Of a DNA stretch of 64,000 nucleotides, positions 1 through 11,334 are shown piece after piece; position 1 is the first letter of the stretch; each line of letters starts with the position of its first letter. The notes beneath the pieces were generated by a model, which was not told where the DNA came from, searched no databases, and was given only the letters and a program-made list of their open reading frames with translations. A program made the position numbers and the translations under genes. Source of the stretch: Trachythela sp. YZ-2020 (lineage: Eukaryota; Cnidaria; Anthozoa; Malacalcyonacea; Clavulariidae); the NCBI GenBank assembly GCA_016169945.1, contig JADLSH010000273.1, positions 1,159,001-1,223,000 on the forward strand. Reading direction: 5' to 3'.

Positions 1-235
1 CTAATTTTGCGTACAGCTTTTTTCTGAAGAGTAACTAAAGGCTTTATAGTAGAGACGTATGTACTCCCCCATATTATTATTCCATATGTCAAGAAAGGAT
101 ATATTATGGAATAGTAAAGGTTAGTAAGAATGTAAACATCTACATAATGCCTTAATTTCAATAGTTTTCCAATATTTCTTGAGATCGTTTTAGATACTTG
201 ATGAACATGATCTTTCCAACTAATGTAATTGATTT
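1..235 (-). pseudogene. LINE reverse-transcriptase fragment (C-terminal part)
   Basis: The minus strand is open from about 235 to the window edge and reads as the region downstream of the RT catalytic core of a non-LTR retrotransposon: WKDHV, then an I-x-KLLKLR-like stretch, LYYSIIYPFLTYG, IIWGST and LVTLQKKAVR. This order (splinted 'WKDHV', then 'LYYSLIYPYL-YG', then 'LQKKA-R') is typical of Jockey/CR1-like LINEs. No start codon is expected, because this is an internal piece. The rest of the element lies left of the window. Confidence 0.75.
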
Positions 236-809
236 TTCTAATTGTTATTAATAATTTAATGACGAAAACACAAAGAAATCATAACCGTGAAGGAGCTCAT
301 ATATCCAATACAAAATTGAAAATCCTGCTGTTTCACATAAACTTTAATTTCAATTTTCTCACCAAATATTTATTTTATTATTATTTTATTAAAAGCTTAT
401 ACATCATTATCTCCTCACTTTGCATATTTTTCGAGATACATTACACATATACGACATAAAATTATGTTCAAATTAAATTAAATATTTACATGCATCAAAG
501 AAGTCATATTTGATCTGATCTAAAAAGAGATCTTTTTAAAAGCTATAAGTGTTGGTTTTAAGTCTGATCTCTTGATCTCACTTGATAGGCTATTCCTGAT
601 CTCGATAATTCGATAATTGTTTTTTTCGTTTTTTGTGGTCTAGAGTGGTCTAGAAATGAACAGATCATCTCAAATATTTCTCAAATTAGTTGAAAAAATG
701 TTTTAAATATTGGTTGGAAAATTGATACTATGACTGAAATGACCATTTTTTGACTTGTTAACAGACAAGTTACTAATGTGTGAGCGCGAGTGATGAAAGA
801 AGTGTCTCT

Positions 810-960
810 AATCTGTCCTCTAAAATGTCGGATGATCTAATGAGTGTAATCAGAATAAGTAATTATCCTTGCTGCTCTATTTTTGTAATTTCTGTAATTT
901 TGTCCAATTCAATACCTTTAGTAGCAGCCCCATATCTCACTGCAATAATCAAAAATGGCT
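810..960 (-). pseudogene. Degenerate LINE RT fragment
   Basis: Reading the minus strand gives DYCSEIWG, then GIELDKI, then an L-x-K-L-Q-K-like stretch, spread over two frames with stops. This resembles the 'FDYCS-VWG ... L-KLQKLQNRAAR' segment seen in LINE reverse transcriptases. It is shorter and more decayed than the piece at the left edge and appears to be a different copy. Confidence 0.45.
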
Positions 961-965
961 GGAAT

Positions 966-2028
966 TAAAATACTATACATTTCAATAGTAAAGAAAGTGG
1001 TATAAAGAGAGCTCCTCGTTTGAGCTCCAAGACCGGATGAGACTTTTTAGTAAATTTTTGCAATTGCATCGATTTGTGGCGCCCGTCTTATAAATCCTTC
1101 AATGCAACTTGTTTGCCTAGAGAATGTTCATTGAATGATTATTAACTTTTATGTATGATATGGTCTTTTATGTCTTTGTTAAGTAATTGCTATTTTTAAT
1201 AAGATAATTGCTTTTTATATTATGTGTTAGTTTTTTTGGCTTTAGATACTTGTTGAATTGTTGTTAAATCATCGTTCATTTTTAGAATCATCGTTCATTT
1301 TTAGATTTTGCTTAATTTGCAGTCAGGTGCTAGCATTCAAATACATCTCTACACTAGATGATAGAACCACGAGAATAAGATGATAATATATATTAGAAAT
1401 AACAAGGGATAAATATCCATGAATGTGGAACCCTAAACATGACACTCTGAAGACACTCCAGCTCCATTAACGTATATTGCTCTGCTTGAGATTTGAGAAG
1501 ATATGAAATGAACCATGAAAGGCGTGTATTTGCTCCATATAGTTTTGAGCTTTGTATCTTTTGAGGGTGATCCACTGTATCAAACCTTTTTTTAGATCTA
1601 AGCTTTTTCGACCTGTTAACAATTTATTATCAATGTTTTTTATTATTTTATTGTGAATTAACTTGATATGTCATGGATTTGAGTGCATCTTCCTAAAGTG
1701 CATTGACAATAAGCAAAGCTGATATTCTCAGTAAGATTATATAGATTCATCAAAACGATCTTCTCCAACTAACTTGCTAACTTCTGGTAAAACTGATATC
1801 GGTCTATAATTGTTAGGATCAGATAATTATATCTTCCTTATATGGGTGTAAACAAATATCATTCGTATCTTTAAGATTATTGAAGAATATGAAGACGAAT
1901 TATATGTTTTCTAATAAAAAACCTCTATAAAACAGACACCTCTCTAACACACTTTCCCTGTGTTTTTTCAATATCCGTATTGGAGACGTTCGACTGTATT
2001 TCAATTAACAAATGCTATTTTGTTTTAG
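966..2028. other. AT-rich intergenic or intronic sequence, nothing recognised
   Basis: No coding stretch or clear repeat was recognised. The final bases before 2,029 form a good splice acceptor (pyrimidine-rich, ending ttttag). This stretch is therefore probably an intron of the following gene, whose 5' exons are not identified here. Confidence 0.4.
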
Positions 2029-3042
2029 GCATGACTGATGCATGTCGACCATGCAAAACCGCAAAACATATCGGCGGCGAAGAAAGCAAATCTCTAAAAA
2101 ACATCGATTCTGATAAAGTACTAAAACTTCTAAAAGATAACCATTATAAAATCGAACTAAAACTGTCGGACGAAAATGACGGCGACGACAACGACGTCGA
2201 CGGAGACGATAGTGTTAAGTTGAAAAATAAAGAGGCGCTGAAGTTGCTTGGTGCAAATCAAGTTGGAACGGCATTGCCAAGTGTTGAGATAGTCAAGGAC
2301 CTTTTGCAATCTGGAACCGCTTTGAATTCGGATGCGAACAGTCGAACACCATTGATAGCTAACGATCAAATGGATTTATTGCAACAGAGTCAGGCGTTAG
2401 GACAATCGGCTATGATCCAGCAACCATTGCAACCGCAACAACTTGGGCAACAAGAATCGGCACAACGACAACAACAGCAGCAACAAAACGCCAACACCGT
2501 TTTACCGCAAGTATCCCCATTAACAATGGGACTAAATCGTAATCAGAAATTTATATCACCGCTACTTAAAAGTGCGCCAACAAATCCGTCCTTGATGAAT
2601 CAAGCTGAGGCAAATGACAGTCCCTTGACTAATCAGCCCGTAGTCCTCAACCCTTCCTTATTAAGCCAAGCTTTACTGGGATCTCAGCGACCTCAGGGGG
2701 AGAAATCACAGAGCACGCAAAGAGTTAGCCTGCAGAGTGGGCCCGAATCAAGTTCACCTCCGTTCGGCCCTCTGTCGACACTTCCGTTTCAAGATTCTAC
2801 CAATAGAATAGCTTCTTCGCAAGATGACGCAGGAATGACGTCATCACTTCCTGCTGCTGACGTAGACGTCTCCCAGGCAACGCAGTTCCAGTCCCCCATA
2901 GCGCTACCTCAGTTCCAACTCCCTTTGCAACTGGGAGTTCCGGCTCGAAAGACCAACTGGTTTGGTTTCCCGCCAGCAAGTCTAGCCAATAAGAAGTCGC
3001 CTTTTGAAAATGAATACAAGTATGATCTTCACGATAAAGGAG
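2029..3042 (+). CDS. Exon: low-complexity Q/P/S-rich region
   Basis: The acceptor is ttttag at 2,023-2,028. The donor GTGATT after 3,042 is not a strong match but is the only nearby GT giving phase 1, as the next exon needs. The sequence includes the acidic tract DGDDNDVDGDD and Gln-rich blocks. The start codon at 1,980 in this frame lies inside the presumed intron, so I do not use it. Confidence 0.55.
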
Positions 3043-6000
3043 GTGATTTCGTAGATATAGTTCTTTTTTATTGTTGCATTTACATTTAGTATAAGCCACT
3101 TACCGCTGAACTAGGTTTGCTACTGAAGGTCGAGTGTAGGGTATTGACCTGTTCTGACTTTATGTGCTTGAAAACTCACGTAAGTAGAGTTGTGGAAAGA
3201 TTAGCACTCCCTACTTTAATACCCTTTATCTTTAAAGTGCGACTAACCCCAAATATGATTTTTGGTTTGTGAAATATTTGTATCATTCTGAGAAGAAATG
3301 TAATATATCTTTATAGTAAAAATCCTCATCTTGACCAACTTTTTCACTGTCAAAGTTTCCGGATATGATGTCATTAGATGAATTTTAACATAAAAAAAAC
3401 AAAGGAAAAATAATTTACAATTCACCTAATGACATCATATCCGGTAACTTTGACAGAGAAAAAGTTGATCAAGATGAGGATTTTTACTATAAAGATATAT
3501 TACATTTCTTCTCGGAATGATACAAATATTACACATACCAAAAATTATATTTGGGATTAGTAGCACTTTAAGATGCATCTGTATTAAAGAAATTGGATTC
3601 GCAGACTGTATATTATTCAAAGTCATAGGCTAGCCATACTTTGATAATAAAAATAGTTTGGCAAATTTGTTTTATATTTTCAGGGCCATTCGTTATGGCA
3701 TGCAAGGACCTTTCGGATGAATGCCCCTCGTATGCAATCGAGGGAGGTTGCGAGGACCTCGCTCCTCTGTCGACTATTGGAGAGATCAAGACGATGTGTA
3801 AGAAATCGTGTGGATTCTGTGAATCGTAAGTAATTCTTTGCTAAGTACCCTTTACTTTTAAGCCGTGGTCGAACGAGAGTTAATAAGAGTTAGCATGCAA
3901 GAGAGAGTTTGTATGAGAGTTTCATCAACTCTCATGCCCCGGTCAAACGAGCACAAGAGTTGCATGAGAGTTGACTGGATATTACCACGCGTACCGGTCA
4001 AACGAGCAAAAACTCTCATCAACCCTTACCAAAATTTCGACCAGTTCAAAGTTGATGAGAGTTGATGAGAGTTGATGAGAGTTGATGAGAGTCGATGAGA
4101 GTTGATGAGAGTTGACGAGAGTTGATGAGAGTTGACGAGAGTTGACGAGAGTTGACGAGAGTTGATGAGAGTTGATGAGAGTCGATGAGAGTTGATGAGA
4201 GTTGATGAGAGTTGATGAGAGTTGATGAGAGTTGACGAGAGTTGACGAGAGTTGACGAGAGTTGACGAGAGTTGATGAGAGTTGATGAGAGTCGACGATA
4301 GTTGATGAGAGTTGATGAGAGTTGATGAGAGTTGATGAGAGTCGATGAGAGTCGATGAGAGTTGATGAGAGTCGATGAGAGTTGATGAGAGTTGATGAGA
4401 GTTGATGAGAGTTGATGAGAGTTGATGAGAGTTGATGAGAGTTGATGAGAGTTGATGAGAGTTGATGAGAGTCGATGAGAGTCGATGAGAGTTGACGAGA
4501 GTTGACGAGAGTTGATGAGAGTTGATGAGAGTTGATGAGAGTGCATGAGAGTTGATGAGAGTTGATGAGAGTTGATGAGAGTTGATGAGAGTTGATGAGA
4601 GTTGATGAGAGTCGATGAGAGTTGACGAGAGTTGACGAGAGTTGATGAGAGTTGATGAGAGTCGATGAGAGTTGATGAGAGTTGATGAGAGTTGATGAGA
4701 GTTGATGAGAGTTGATGAGAGTTGACGAGAGTTGATGAGAGTTGATGAGAGTTGATGAGAGTTGATGAGAGTTGATGAGAGTCGATGAGAGTTGACGAGA
4801 GTTGATGAGAGTGCATGAGAGTTGATGAGAGTTGATGAGAGTTGATGAGAGTTGATGAGAGTTGATGAGAGTTGATGAGAGTTGATGAGAGTTGATGAGA
4901 GTTGATGAGAGTTGATGAGAGTTGATGAGAGTTGATGAGAGTTGACGAGAGTTGATGAGAGTTGATGAGAGTTGATGAGAGTTGATGAGAGTTGATGAGA
5001 GTTGATGAGAGTTGATGAGAGTGCATGAGAGTTGATGAGAGTTGATGAGAGTTGATGAGAGTTGATGAGAGTTGATGAGAGTTGATGAGAGTTGATGAGA
5101 GTTGATGAGAGTTGATGAGAGTTGATGAGAGTTGATGAGAGTTGATGAGAGTTGATGAGAGTTGATGAGAGTTGATGAGAGTTGACGAGAGTTGATGAGA
5201 GTTGATGAGAGTTGATGAGAGTTGATGAGAGTTGATGAGAGTTGATGAGAGTTGATGAGAGTTGATGAGAGTTGATGAGAGTTGATGAGAGTTGATGAGA
5301 GTTGATGAGAGTTGATGAGAGTTGATGAGAGTTGATGAGAGTTGATGAGAGTTTGCAGTCAAACGCTAGCGAGAGTTCAGGGGTTAAAAAATACTTGAGA
5401 AATGCCGTACGAGGTCGTACGCTCTATAACTAAGTTTGCGCATGTTTTATCGATGTTGACGTACCATTTTCTAAACCAGTTTTACCCGTGCATGTTCTCT
5501 GTATTTCTTTCCTGTTTGTAAGGAACAAAAAAAAATTCGCGAGCGTTTAGCGAGTTTTCAAAGCAGGAAAAGATGAGCCTTACTCTAAACTAAAAAGATT
5601 AAAAAGACTTAATATTCAAAACGTTGTTACTCGCGAGTTAACCGTTAAAACAACGTGAAATTTTTGGTAAGACTAAAAAGCGCTGCAGATAGCGAGATGG
5701 AAAAATGACGATTTAAATTCGACCAGAGAATGCTCGTTCTGAAGTAAAGTAATTGTTAACAATAAAGGAGCTGTAGTTTGTGTGGTTCGTTTTAGTTTTT
5801 CAGATACTTGATGTTGATGTACATTTTTCGTACGTCCGTAATCGTACGTTGTACGCCTATTTTTTAACCTGGAGTTGCAACTCTCATTCAACCTCATTCA
5901 TCCTCATTTGAGCCTTTCATTGGCCTGGCGCTGAGGAGGCTGGGCGCTACTACGTGATGTGGCTCTGACGTGATGTAAGTAGAAAGCTAAGTAGAGTTTT

Positions 6001-7657
6001 AGTTTTGCTAAGGCTTTCCTTCACCAGGGGGTTTTATGAATCACCATGAAACTCATGAATAACCCTTCCACCTGTGCATTGCTCTGTGATCGTGCATAGT
6101 ACACTGTAGCTGGAGTACACTGTAAATCCTTTGGAAATGTTTTCAATGGACTTGTATGGAAGGAGTATGAGTTAGAAATGGTATGAAAATGCAATAAGTA
6201 TGGAAATTATACTGCCATATTATTGCATAATGCACATATTATTCCATAAGTATACCTGTTTGATTTGTGCAAACTTACTGTTTGATTTACTACTACATTT
6301 AAACTAAAGAGCTACTATTCAGAGCCTTTCTTAACTTCAATTTGATATATATAACGTGCATTTATTATGTGCATTATCATGCATTTGTGTGTTTTAAACT
6401 GTGTTTGAATTGTTTTTTAAAAATAAATAATTAATATTTTTTTTCCAATAATTTGTTCTATTATTTCAGCATATTTATTTTAGATAGATATCGAATATCA
6501 TTCTATAGATCTGCTCTCTAATTCTAACAATTTCAACTTCAAACTTCACTTCACGTAAATGAATAAAATGTTAATGTGCCATTTAATAGGGCATTTTTAG
6601 TTTTTTCTCGACACTTTTAGCTGATGTTTACCAAGTTTGAACGTTTAAACTCGGCTTGATTATTGCATATTGTCATCAATGCACAAATGCACATGGCAAT
6701 TATATCGAATAATTTGAACATCGTTGAATGCAAAGAAACTTGTTTATTTGTAATAGCTCTTTCAGTTAAATTATAAGTTATACCAAACACGTGCCCTTTT
6801 TTTTTAATTTTTCCAGGATTGAGTAAACTTTCTATTCGGTCACGTATAGTTTTAGTTTTATTAGAGTTTTTAATTTTATTTTCGAGAGTCAACTTCGCGT
6901 TCATACGTCAAACGACAAACGCGCTATAAGAAAATAAAGGGATTGCTATAAAATAACTTTAAAATTTGATGATTGTTGATTCTTTTGGTGATAAGAAAGA
7001 AAACATGAAGAGAAGAAAGCTTTTAAAAATTTGCAAAATGCTGCAAAATTCCTGCTGTGCAAATTTGCCGTTGCTGAAGCTCCCACTCAATTTATGTTTA
7101 ATTAAATTGAGGGACGGAAAGTGACAGAGGGTCTTGCAACCCAATTTGAGGTTCGGGTTAGGGGTTAGTAGTGAAAGGTAGTGGAGGGTTAATGAAGGGT
7201 TAGTTAGTGGAGGAGGAGGACCGTACCCAGACCCAGGAAAACCAGGAATTCAGAAGGAACAGGAAAACCAGCAAGAGATTTATACTTGGGATATTACATT
7301 ACCCACATTGAGTACGAGTAAACCCCCTCCTCGACCTGTAGTACAGGCTTAACTCAGAGGTAAGAGACAGCACTAACCGCAATCCTGCCCTGCACAGCGT
7401 GAGCTGTGTGCTTCCTCCCTCCCTGGATGGGAAGGATGTTTAATTAACTCCCAAAACATTTACCTTTACCTTTGTTTTTGTTTAACTACAGTAAAATAAG
7501 GTTATTGTTTGTTTAACCAGCGAATTTTAGCCAAGATGATTTGAATGTGTGGTTAAATTTTTTCTGTAGGAACGTGGAAACAGGTCACATAGAGTCTCAA
7601 ACTAAGCAGACGCGACTGACTGGCCGCAGGATTAACAAGAAAAAGCTGCATCACTGA
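2029..7657 (+). CDS. Q/P/S-rich protein with C-terminal ShKT module (3' part of gene)
   Basis: Three exons join in frame: 2,029-3,042, 3,684-3,825 and 7,570-7,657 (stop TGA 7,655-7,657). The first begins in phase after an upstream exon I could not find, so the N-terminus is missing. It encodes an acidic Asp-rich stretch, then about 250 residues rich in Gln, Pro, Ser and Leu, including a run of seven Gln. The second encodes an ShKT module with six cysteines and the ending CKKSCGFC. The third adds a basic tail ending in KKKLHH. ShKT modules occur in potassium-channel toxins but far more often as extracellular modules of secreted enzymes and matrix proteins. This architecture looks like a secreted or matrix protein, not a short toxin. 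Function unknown. Confidence 0.6.
3234..3571. mobile_element. Foldback MITE in intron
   Basis: Two arms of about 140 bp are inverted copies of each other. The left arm starts at AAAGTGCGACTAACCCC and the right arm ends at GGGATTAGTAGCACTTT, with an AT-rich loop near 3,390-3,420. It has no coding capacity. A shorter related stretch (ATGACATCATAT, AACTTTGAC) recurs at 54,060-54,110. Confidence 0.7.
3684..3825 (+). CDS. Exon: ShKT cysteine module
   Basis: The acceptor is tttcag before 3,684 and the donor is a consensus GTAAGT from 3,826. It encodes ACKDLSDECPSY, then GGCEDL, then MCKKSCGFCES. The six-cysteine pattern with terminal SCGFC is the ShKT signature. The exon carries exactly one module, which fits shuffling as a single-exon unit. 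Confidence 0.8.
3858..5380. repeat. Dispersed GTCAAACGAG element containing a 10-bp minisatellite array
   Basis: About 130 tandem copies of GTTGATGAGA (variants GTCGATGAGA, GTTGACGAGA, GTGCATGAGA) fill roughly 4,047-5,352. The long minus-strand open frame across them (SSTLINSHQL repeated) is a consequence of a 10-bp period and no stop codon; I do not regard it as a gene. The array sits between flanks rich in GTCAAACGAG, which recur without the large expansion at 54,236-54,380, 54,570-54,640, 55,030-55,310 and 55,800-55,995. Confidence 0.9.
5381..6580. other. Intron sequence, nothing recognised
   Basis: AT-rich, with no exon-like stretch or clear terminal repeats. It lies inside the intron between the ShKT exon and the basic-tail exon. 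Confidence 0.4.
6585..6905. mobile_element. Decayed half of a long-TIR mariner-type MITE
   Basis: Segments such as GCACATGGCA, CGTTGAATGCAAAG and TGTAATAGCTCTTT follow the same order as the terminal arm of the palindromic mariner MITE at 59,632-60,197 and the mariner at 30,444-32,087. Only one arm is evident and it is diverged. Confidence 0.5.
7138..7570. repeat. Repeat-like stretch with GGGTTAG-rich start
   Basis: It contains GGGTTAGGGGTTAG and GAAGGGTTAGTTAG followed by CCAGGAAAACCAG-type duplications. It looks like degraded interspersed repeat. No coding signal was seen. Confidence 0.3.
7570..7657 (+). CDS. Exon: basic C-terminal tail of the ShKT protein
   Basis: The acceptor tttctgtag precedes 7,570. 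The first base completes the Ser codon split by the ShKT exon, and the frame then runs 29 codons to TGA. It encodes a Lys/Arg-rich tail. An internal GT at 7,584 could act as an alternative donor and would put the cysteine-rich exon at 11,178 in frame. Confidence 0.5.
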
Positions 7658-7885
7658 AGTCAAAATGAGACTTGTACAGATAAGAACGTTATATATTGGT
7701 TTAGTTCATGAACCCAGTTGCCGTACTAATGCCTGGTTTCCATTCAGTCGAAACTGTCGTGAACATATCGCTGATCTTACACACATTTATGATCTTAAAT
7801 CTAAAGATATACTGATATCGAAGGAACTTGACTCAGTCCCGAAATATCATCTACTCGAAGCGACTTGACCTTTTAGCTTAGTTGA

Positions 7886-8220
7886 CTACACGCGTAAAAA
7901 TCTCACATCTTGTCAGCAAGATGTGTTCGCAACAGACTTGTACTGTAGCAAGCTTGTCCGGCAACAAGTTGTATAACAATGTTGTCATTTTATCAAGTTG
8001 CTACAAGGTTGTCGCTCACAACCTGTTGACAAGTTGTTGAATTACAGGACGATAACAAGTTGTGAGAACAACTTGTAACGAGTCTGTTGAGTCAACAACC
8101 TTGTCAACAAGCTGGAAACAAGCAGTGCGAACACATCACCTGATAACAAGTTGTTGAAACAGCATTGGTACAAGTCTGCTGCAAGTTTGTTACAACTTGT
8201 GCGTTTTTACTTGTGTAGCA
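7886..8220. mobile_element. CAACTTGT-rich palindromic MITE, copy 1
   Basis: The ends are inverted: TACACGCGTAAAAA on the left and TTTTTACTTGTGTA on the right. The interior is packed with short palindromes built from AACTTGTT and ACAAGTTGT. Other copies lie at 19,668-20,024 and 54,645-54,990, with a fragment at 29,225-29,395. Confidence 0.75.
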
Positions 8221-9635
8221 AACTAAAGGTCGCGGTTTCTATACTTCTATCCCCACCGCGGTAAAGCAAACTTTCAGCAATTTCCCACTAATCCACTCTC
8301 ATTAGACATACATCTTTTTAGCTAAATCTCAATATTTGCTCGCGGTAAACAAAAAGATTATCCGTCAAGAAAATCTATCTGCGAAGTTCCGTCTGCTCAG
8401 ACGATTTACGCAATGCGTAGGTCGATGATTTGTTTTCAGAGCCATTATCATATAGATTGCGCTAGTTTAATAAAGAGTTTGTTTGGACAGAAGATCTTGT
8501 GCAGAAGCGTTTATAGTATAAACCAAACGTGTGATGCTAGTGTAGGTAGCGTCTATACAATAAGCCGGTTCGGATCTTTACGATCAAACTAACTGCAAAA
8601 TACAACAAGAACTTCGACGTTTCGAGCGAAGGCCCTTCGTTTGGAAGTTCAATAGTGTAAACCAGCCTTGCGTCTTTATTGCGATTTGTCTAAGCCGATT
8701 TCAGAAGTATTTTAACGACATTGAAAATTGCGTTTTTTAAGCGTCATCATTTAGCAGAATTTGAGTCAGCCCGATAAATCCCTGTGTATGAATGTAATTA
8801 TTACGCTTTAATGAACTCAAACATTTATCGCCCACTTAGATTACGTTATTCATGAAATTTTAATATATTTTTTGTCTTGTCATTGTGTAGCAATATATCA
8901 CTTTACATTTCAATTGTTATGAAAATGAATGAAAACCCAAGTTTGCCTTAATGATTCATTTTCGCTCGGTTAATGAAGTGCATTACTGAGTTATTTGCGT
9001 TATAAATCCCGGCTCTTTTGTCCAGCCGCAGAATTTGACGAGCATATTTGTTGAGTACATTCTTATTAAGGATATTAGACTCCGTCTATTTGCTTGCATT
9101 TCACCGAGCGAGAACATTCTGGTGAAGTCTTCTGACGGGATATCAACTCTCAAGACACAAAAAGGAAACTTGAAAATAGTAAGTCTATTTCTGTACTTCA
9201 GGCCAGGGATTTTTTTTGATATGGGATGGGACGGCCCGTTTAAGTGTCACATCTCGGTATTAAAGCAAAATGAATTTTGATTAATGTGTTTGAACGAGAA
9301 ATTTTCATCTCGCTTGCCGACACGATTTGGTCTTTTTAACATTTTTTTTAATAATAGCTCGCGAACGAATCTTTTTATTGCGCGATTAGTGAGTGTTTAA
9401 GCTCCGTTTACAGCGAGTGTTTAAGCGACCGGATGAATTGCTACATCTTGCAACGCAAGTGGAAATGTACACATGATGAACCATAGTTAATTGAGATGAA
9501 ATGGTTAGGAAACTCAGTTGGCGCTTTTCTTTTATCTTTTTGTTTGCATGCAGGTTAGTGAATATATTGTATTTTTATGAGACGACCATTAGAAATGTTT
9601 GGGCTTAAATATTAATGAATGTAAGTCAAAACATT
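8221..9635. other. Non-coding, scattered repeat pieces
   Basis: A single copy of the GACGTTTCGAGCGAAGGCCC motif occurs near 8,617-8,640. Otherwise it is AT-rich with no exon recognised. Confidence 0.35.
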
Positions 9636-9637
9636 TT

Positions 9638-9885
9638 TTCTTGTCATAGAAAACTTGCTCGTCTGTAAGAGGCTTGAACATGGCCCGCGTTTCACTCGGC
9701 CGATTTTATCATTCTCGTTCATTTCTTTGTTGCCTTCTGGGCATGTTTAGCAAGAAAAATATGGGCGAACAAAAACGAGATTCATTCTCAAAATTTCTCT
9801 GCGAATATACTTTTCACCTAACATCGATCTGTGTCCGAAATTGCGTTGCAAGTTGAAGCAAAAATTGCCTCGTGTGACATTGCCT
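9638..9885. repeat. Transposon end (CTTGCTCGTCTGTAAGAGGC) plus dispersed repeat
   Basis: At 9,639-9,673 the sequence CTTGTCATAGAAAACTTGC, then TCGTCTGTAAGAGGC, matches in inverse the terminal repeat found in the OSTM1 last exon (56,663 on). The following 200 bp (TTTCACTC, GGGCATGTTTA, GAAATTGCGTTGCAAG) recurs at 42,090-42,275 and in part at 63,740-63,890. Confidence 0.55.
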
Positions 9886-10034
9886 TTAGCCATATATAGC
9901 TCCTGCTTTTCAAAATATACATTTATTTGGAAAGATATCATAAAATTTTGCATAGCAACAGTTTATGTCTACTTAGGTTCCTCATGGTTGGCACAAAGGC
10001 TGTATTGAACATCGCTACTCTGAAGTCGTACCGA

Positions 10035-10665
10035 AATATGAGTGTGTGACGTCAACCCGGAACACAGAATGCAATATTTTTCATCCCGCCTACCTATGGT
10101 CTCGGCTCACAGATGCGAGATCTCGCCAAGCGGACCAGCCCGCTTTCTCATACGAACGCGATGTACTTTTATAGTAAAAGTACTAGGAGGCGAGATCATA
10201 GGTGCGGTATAGGCGAGACGTCTCGGTAAGCGGGATCATATATAAAGATTTAATCAACAGCAACACAAATATCAAATTTGGTATATCTAGGTACATATAC
10301 ATATAAAATCTACTATAAAATATACAAAACTAGCTAATGCGAGGGATTTTGTACTTGTTACTCTATGAAATATCATTGTTTTTACCATTTTTCACTGCAG
10401 TTTGGATTGTTTTCACTGCAGTTTTAGACCAAAGTCGGAACGGAGCCCACCCACCGAGATGAAATCGAGAAACCAAATTTCCGTTTGTTTTACAATCAAC
10501 CATGAAATATGTTGCTAAACCAATGCTTTTTATTGCAAAAAATAAAAAAAAATCGTTAAAATATTTGTGTTGCGTGCATGAAATGTACATGTTTTGCAGC
10601 GCTAATTATAGAACAACATTGCAATTTCATCTCGGCAAGCGGGATCATATGAACAGGCCCTTACA
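10035..10665. mobile_element. Dispersed CTCGGCAAGCGGGATCAT-type element(s)
   Basis: CTCGCC/CTCGGNAAGCGGGATCAT motifs occur inverted at 10,110-10,135, 10,215-10,232 and 10,630-10,648. The interior (ATCGTTAAAATAT, TGTGTTGCGT, AATTGCAATTTCATC) matches 51,640-51,720 in the OSTM1 intron. I read this as one or two MITE copies ending in GAACAGGCCC. Confidence 0.55.
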
Positions 10666-10885
10666 TTTTTGGCACGTACAATATAGAATGTATAGGACCT
10701 AATATTGATCCCTGTGGAACCATTCTCTTTTCGAGCGAAACTTCCAAATCTTCGCCATGCCGCGTACACTGAAACTCCATGTTCAAGATATTAACAAGAT
10801 CTATCCTATATTTCACAGATCCCAGTAATGAAGTCTTGTTTTGTACTTGCAAATCTATGCATTTTCGCATTGTATTGTGAATTTT
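10665..10885 (-). pseudogene. Possible LINE RT fragment with VPQGSILGP motif
   Basis: The minus strand is open and carries MVPQGSILGP, the conserved RT motif just upstream of the catalytic YADD block in LINEs. It is preceded by an EVSLEKR stretch in the right position. Nothing recognisable follows, so this is a small fragment. Confidence 0.4.
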
Positions 10886-11177
10886 CATATGCTGATGATG
10901 GTAAGCTTTATGTAAATTTGACTTTGAGTTACGGAATTTGAGTTAAGGAATTTGAGTTAAGGTCCAGGGTATTGTTTTTACCGTTGGGTAACTCAGCTGT
11001 CTTAGTCCTTAGCTGCACTCCACGATCAGACCTGGATCGTGTGGTGGCAGACAGAGGCGCCCTAGTACGATTTCAGCTTGTTTAGGCTTCAGCTGTGAGG
11101 AAGATTATGAACATTGTCTACTTTTACCTCTAAATTTCGCTAGGATTTTTCTCTATTTCCAATTTTCCACGTTTTAG

Positions 11178-11334
11178 ACGAATGTCCGGTGGAATTCGGA
11201 CCAGTCGGGTGTTTCAAAGATAGAAGCCGTAATCCTGCTCTCGGTGGCTTGATGATCACGGATAGAGATCGCTATTCGAAACTCTATTCTGGCAAGGATG
11301 TTGATTGGTTGAATTATGGAGTTTACATACCCGA
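11178..11334 (+). CDS. Exon: first half of GCFKD module
   Basis: The acceptor gttttag precedes 11,178; the donor GTAAGT starts at 11,335. It needs one base from the preceding exon. Confidence 0.75.

Noticed and set aside
3684..3825. A stand-alone potassium-channel toxin gene
   Set aside because: The ShKT exon has in-phase flanking exons with long low-complexity and basic sequences, and no signal peptide or toxin propeptide is attached directly; it reads as a module of a larger protein.
4046..5362. 438-aa minus-strand open frame of SSTLINSHQL repeats
   Set aside because: The 10-bp period gives a 30-bp, 10-residue reading cycle with no stop, so an open frame is automatic. There is no splice or composition signal of a gene.
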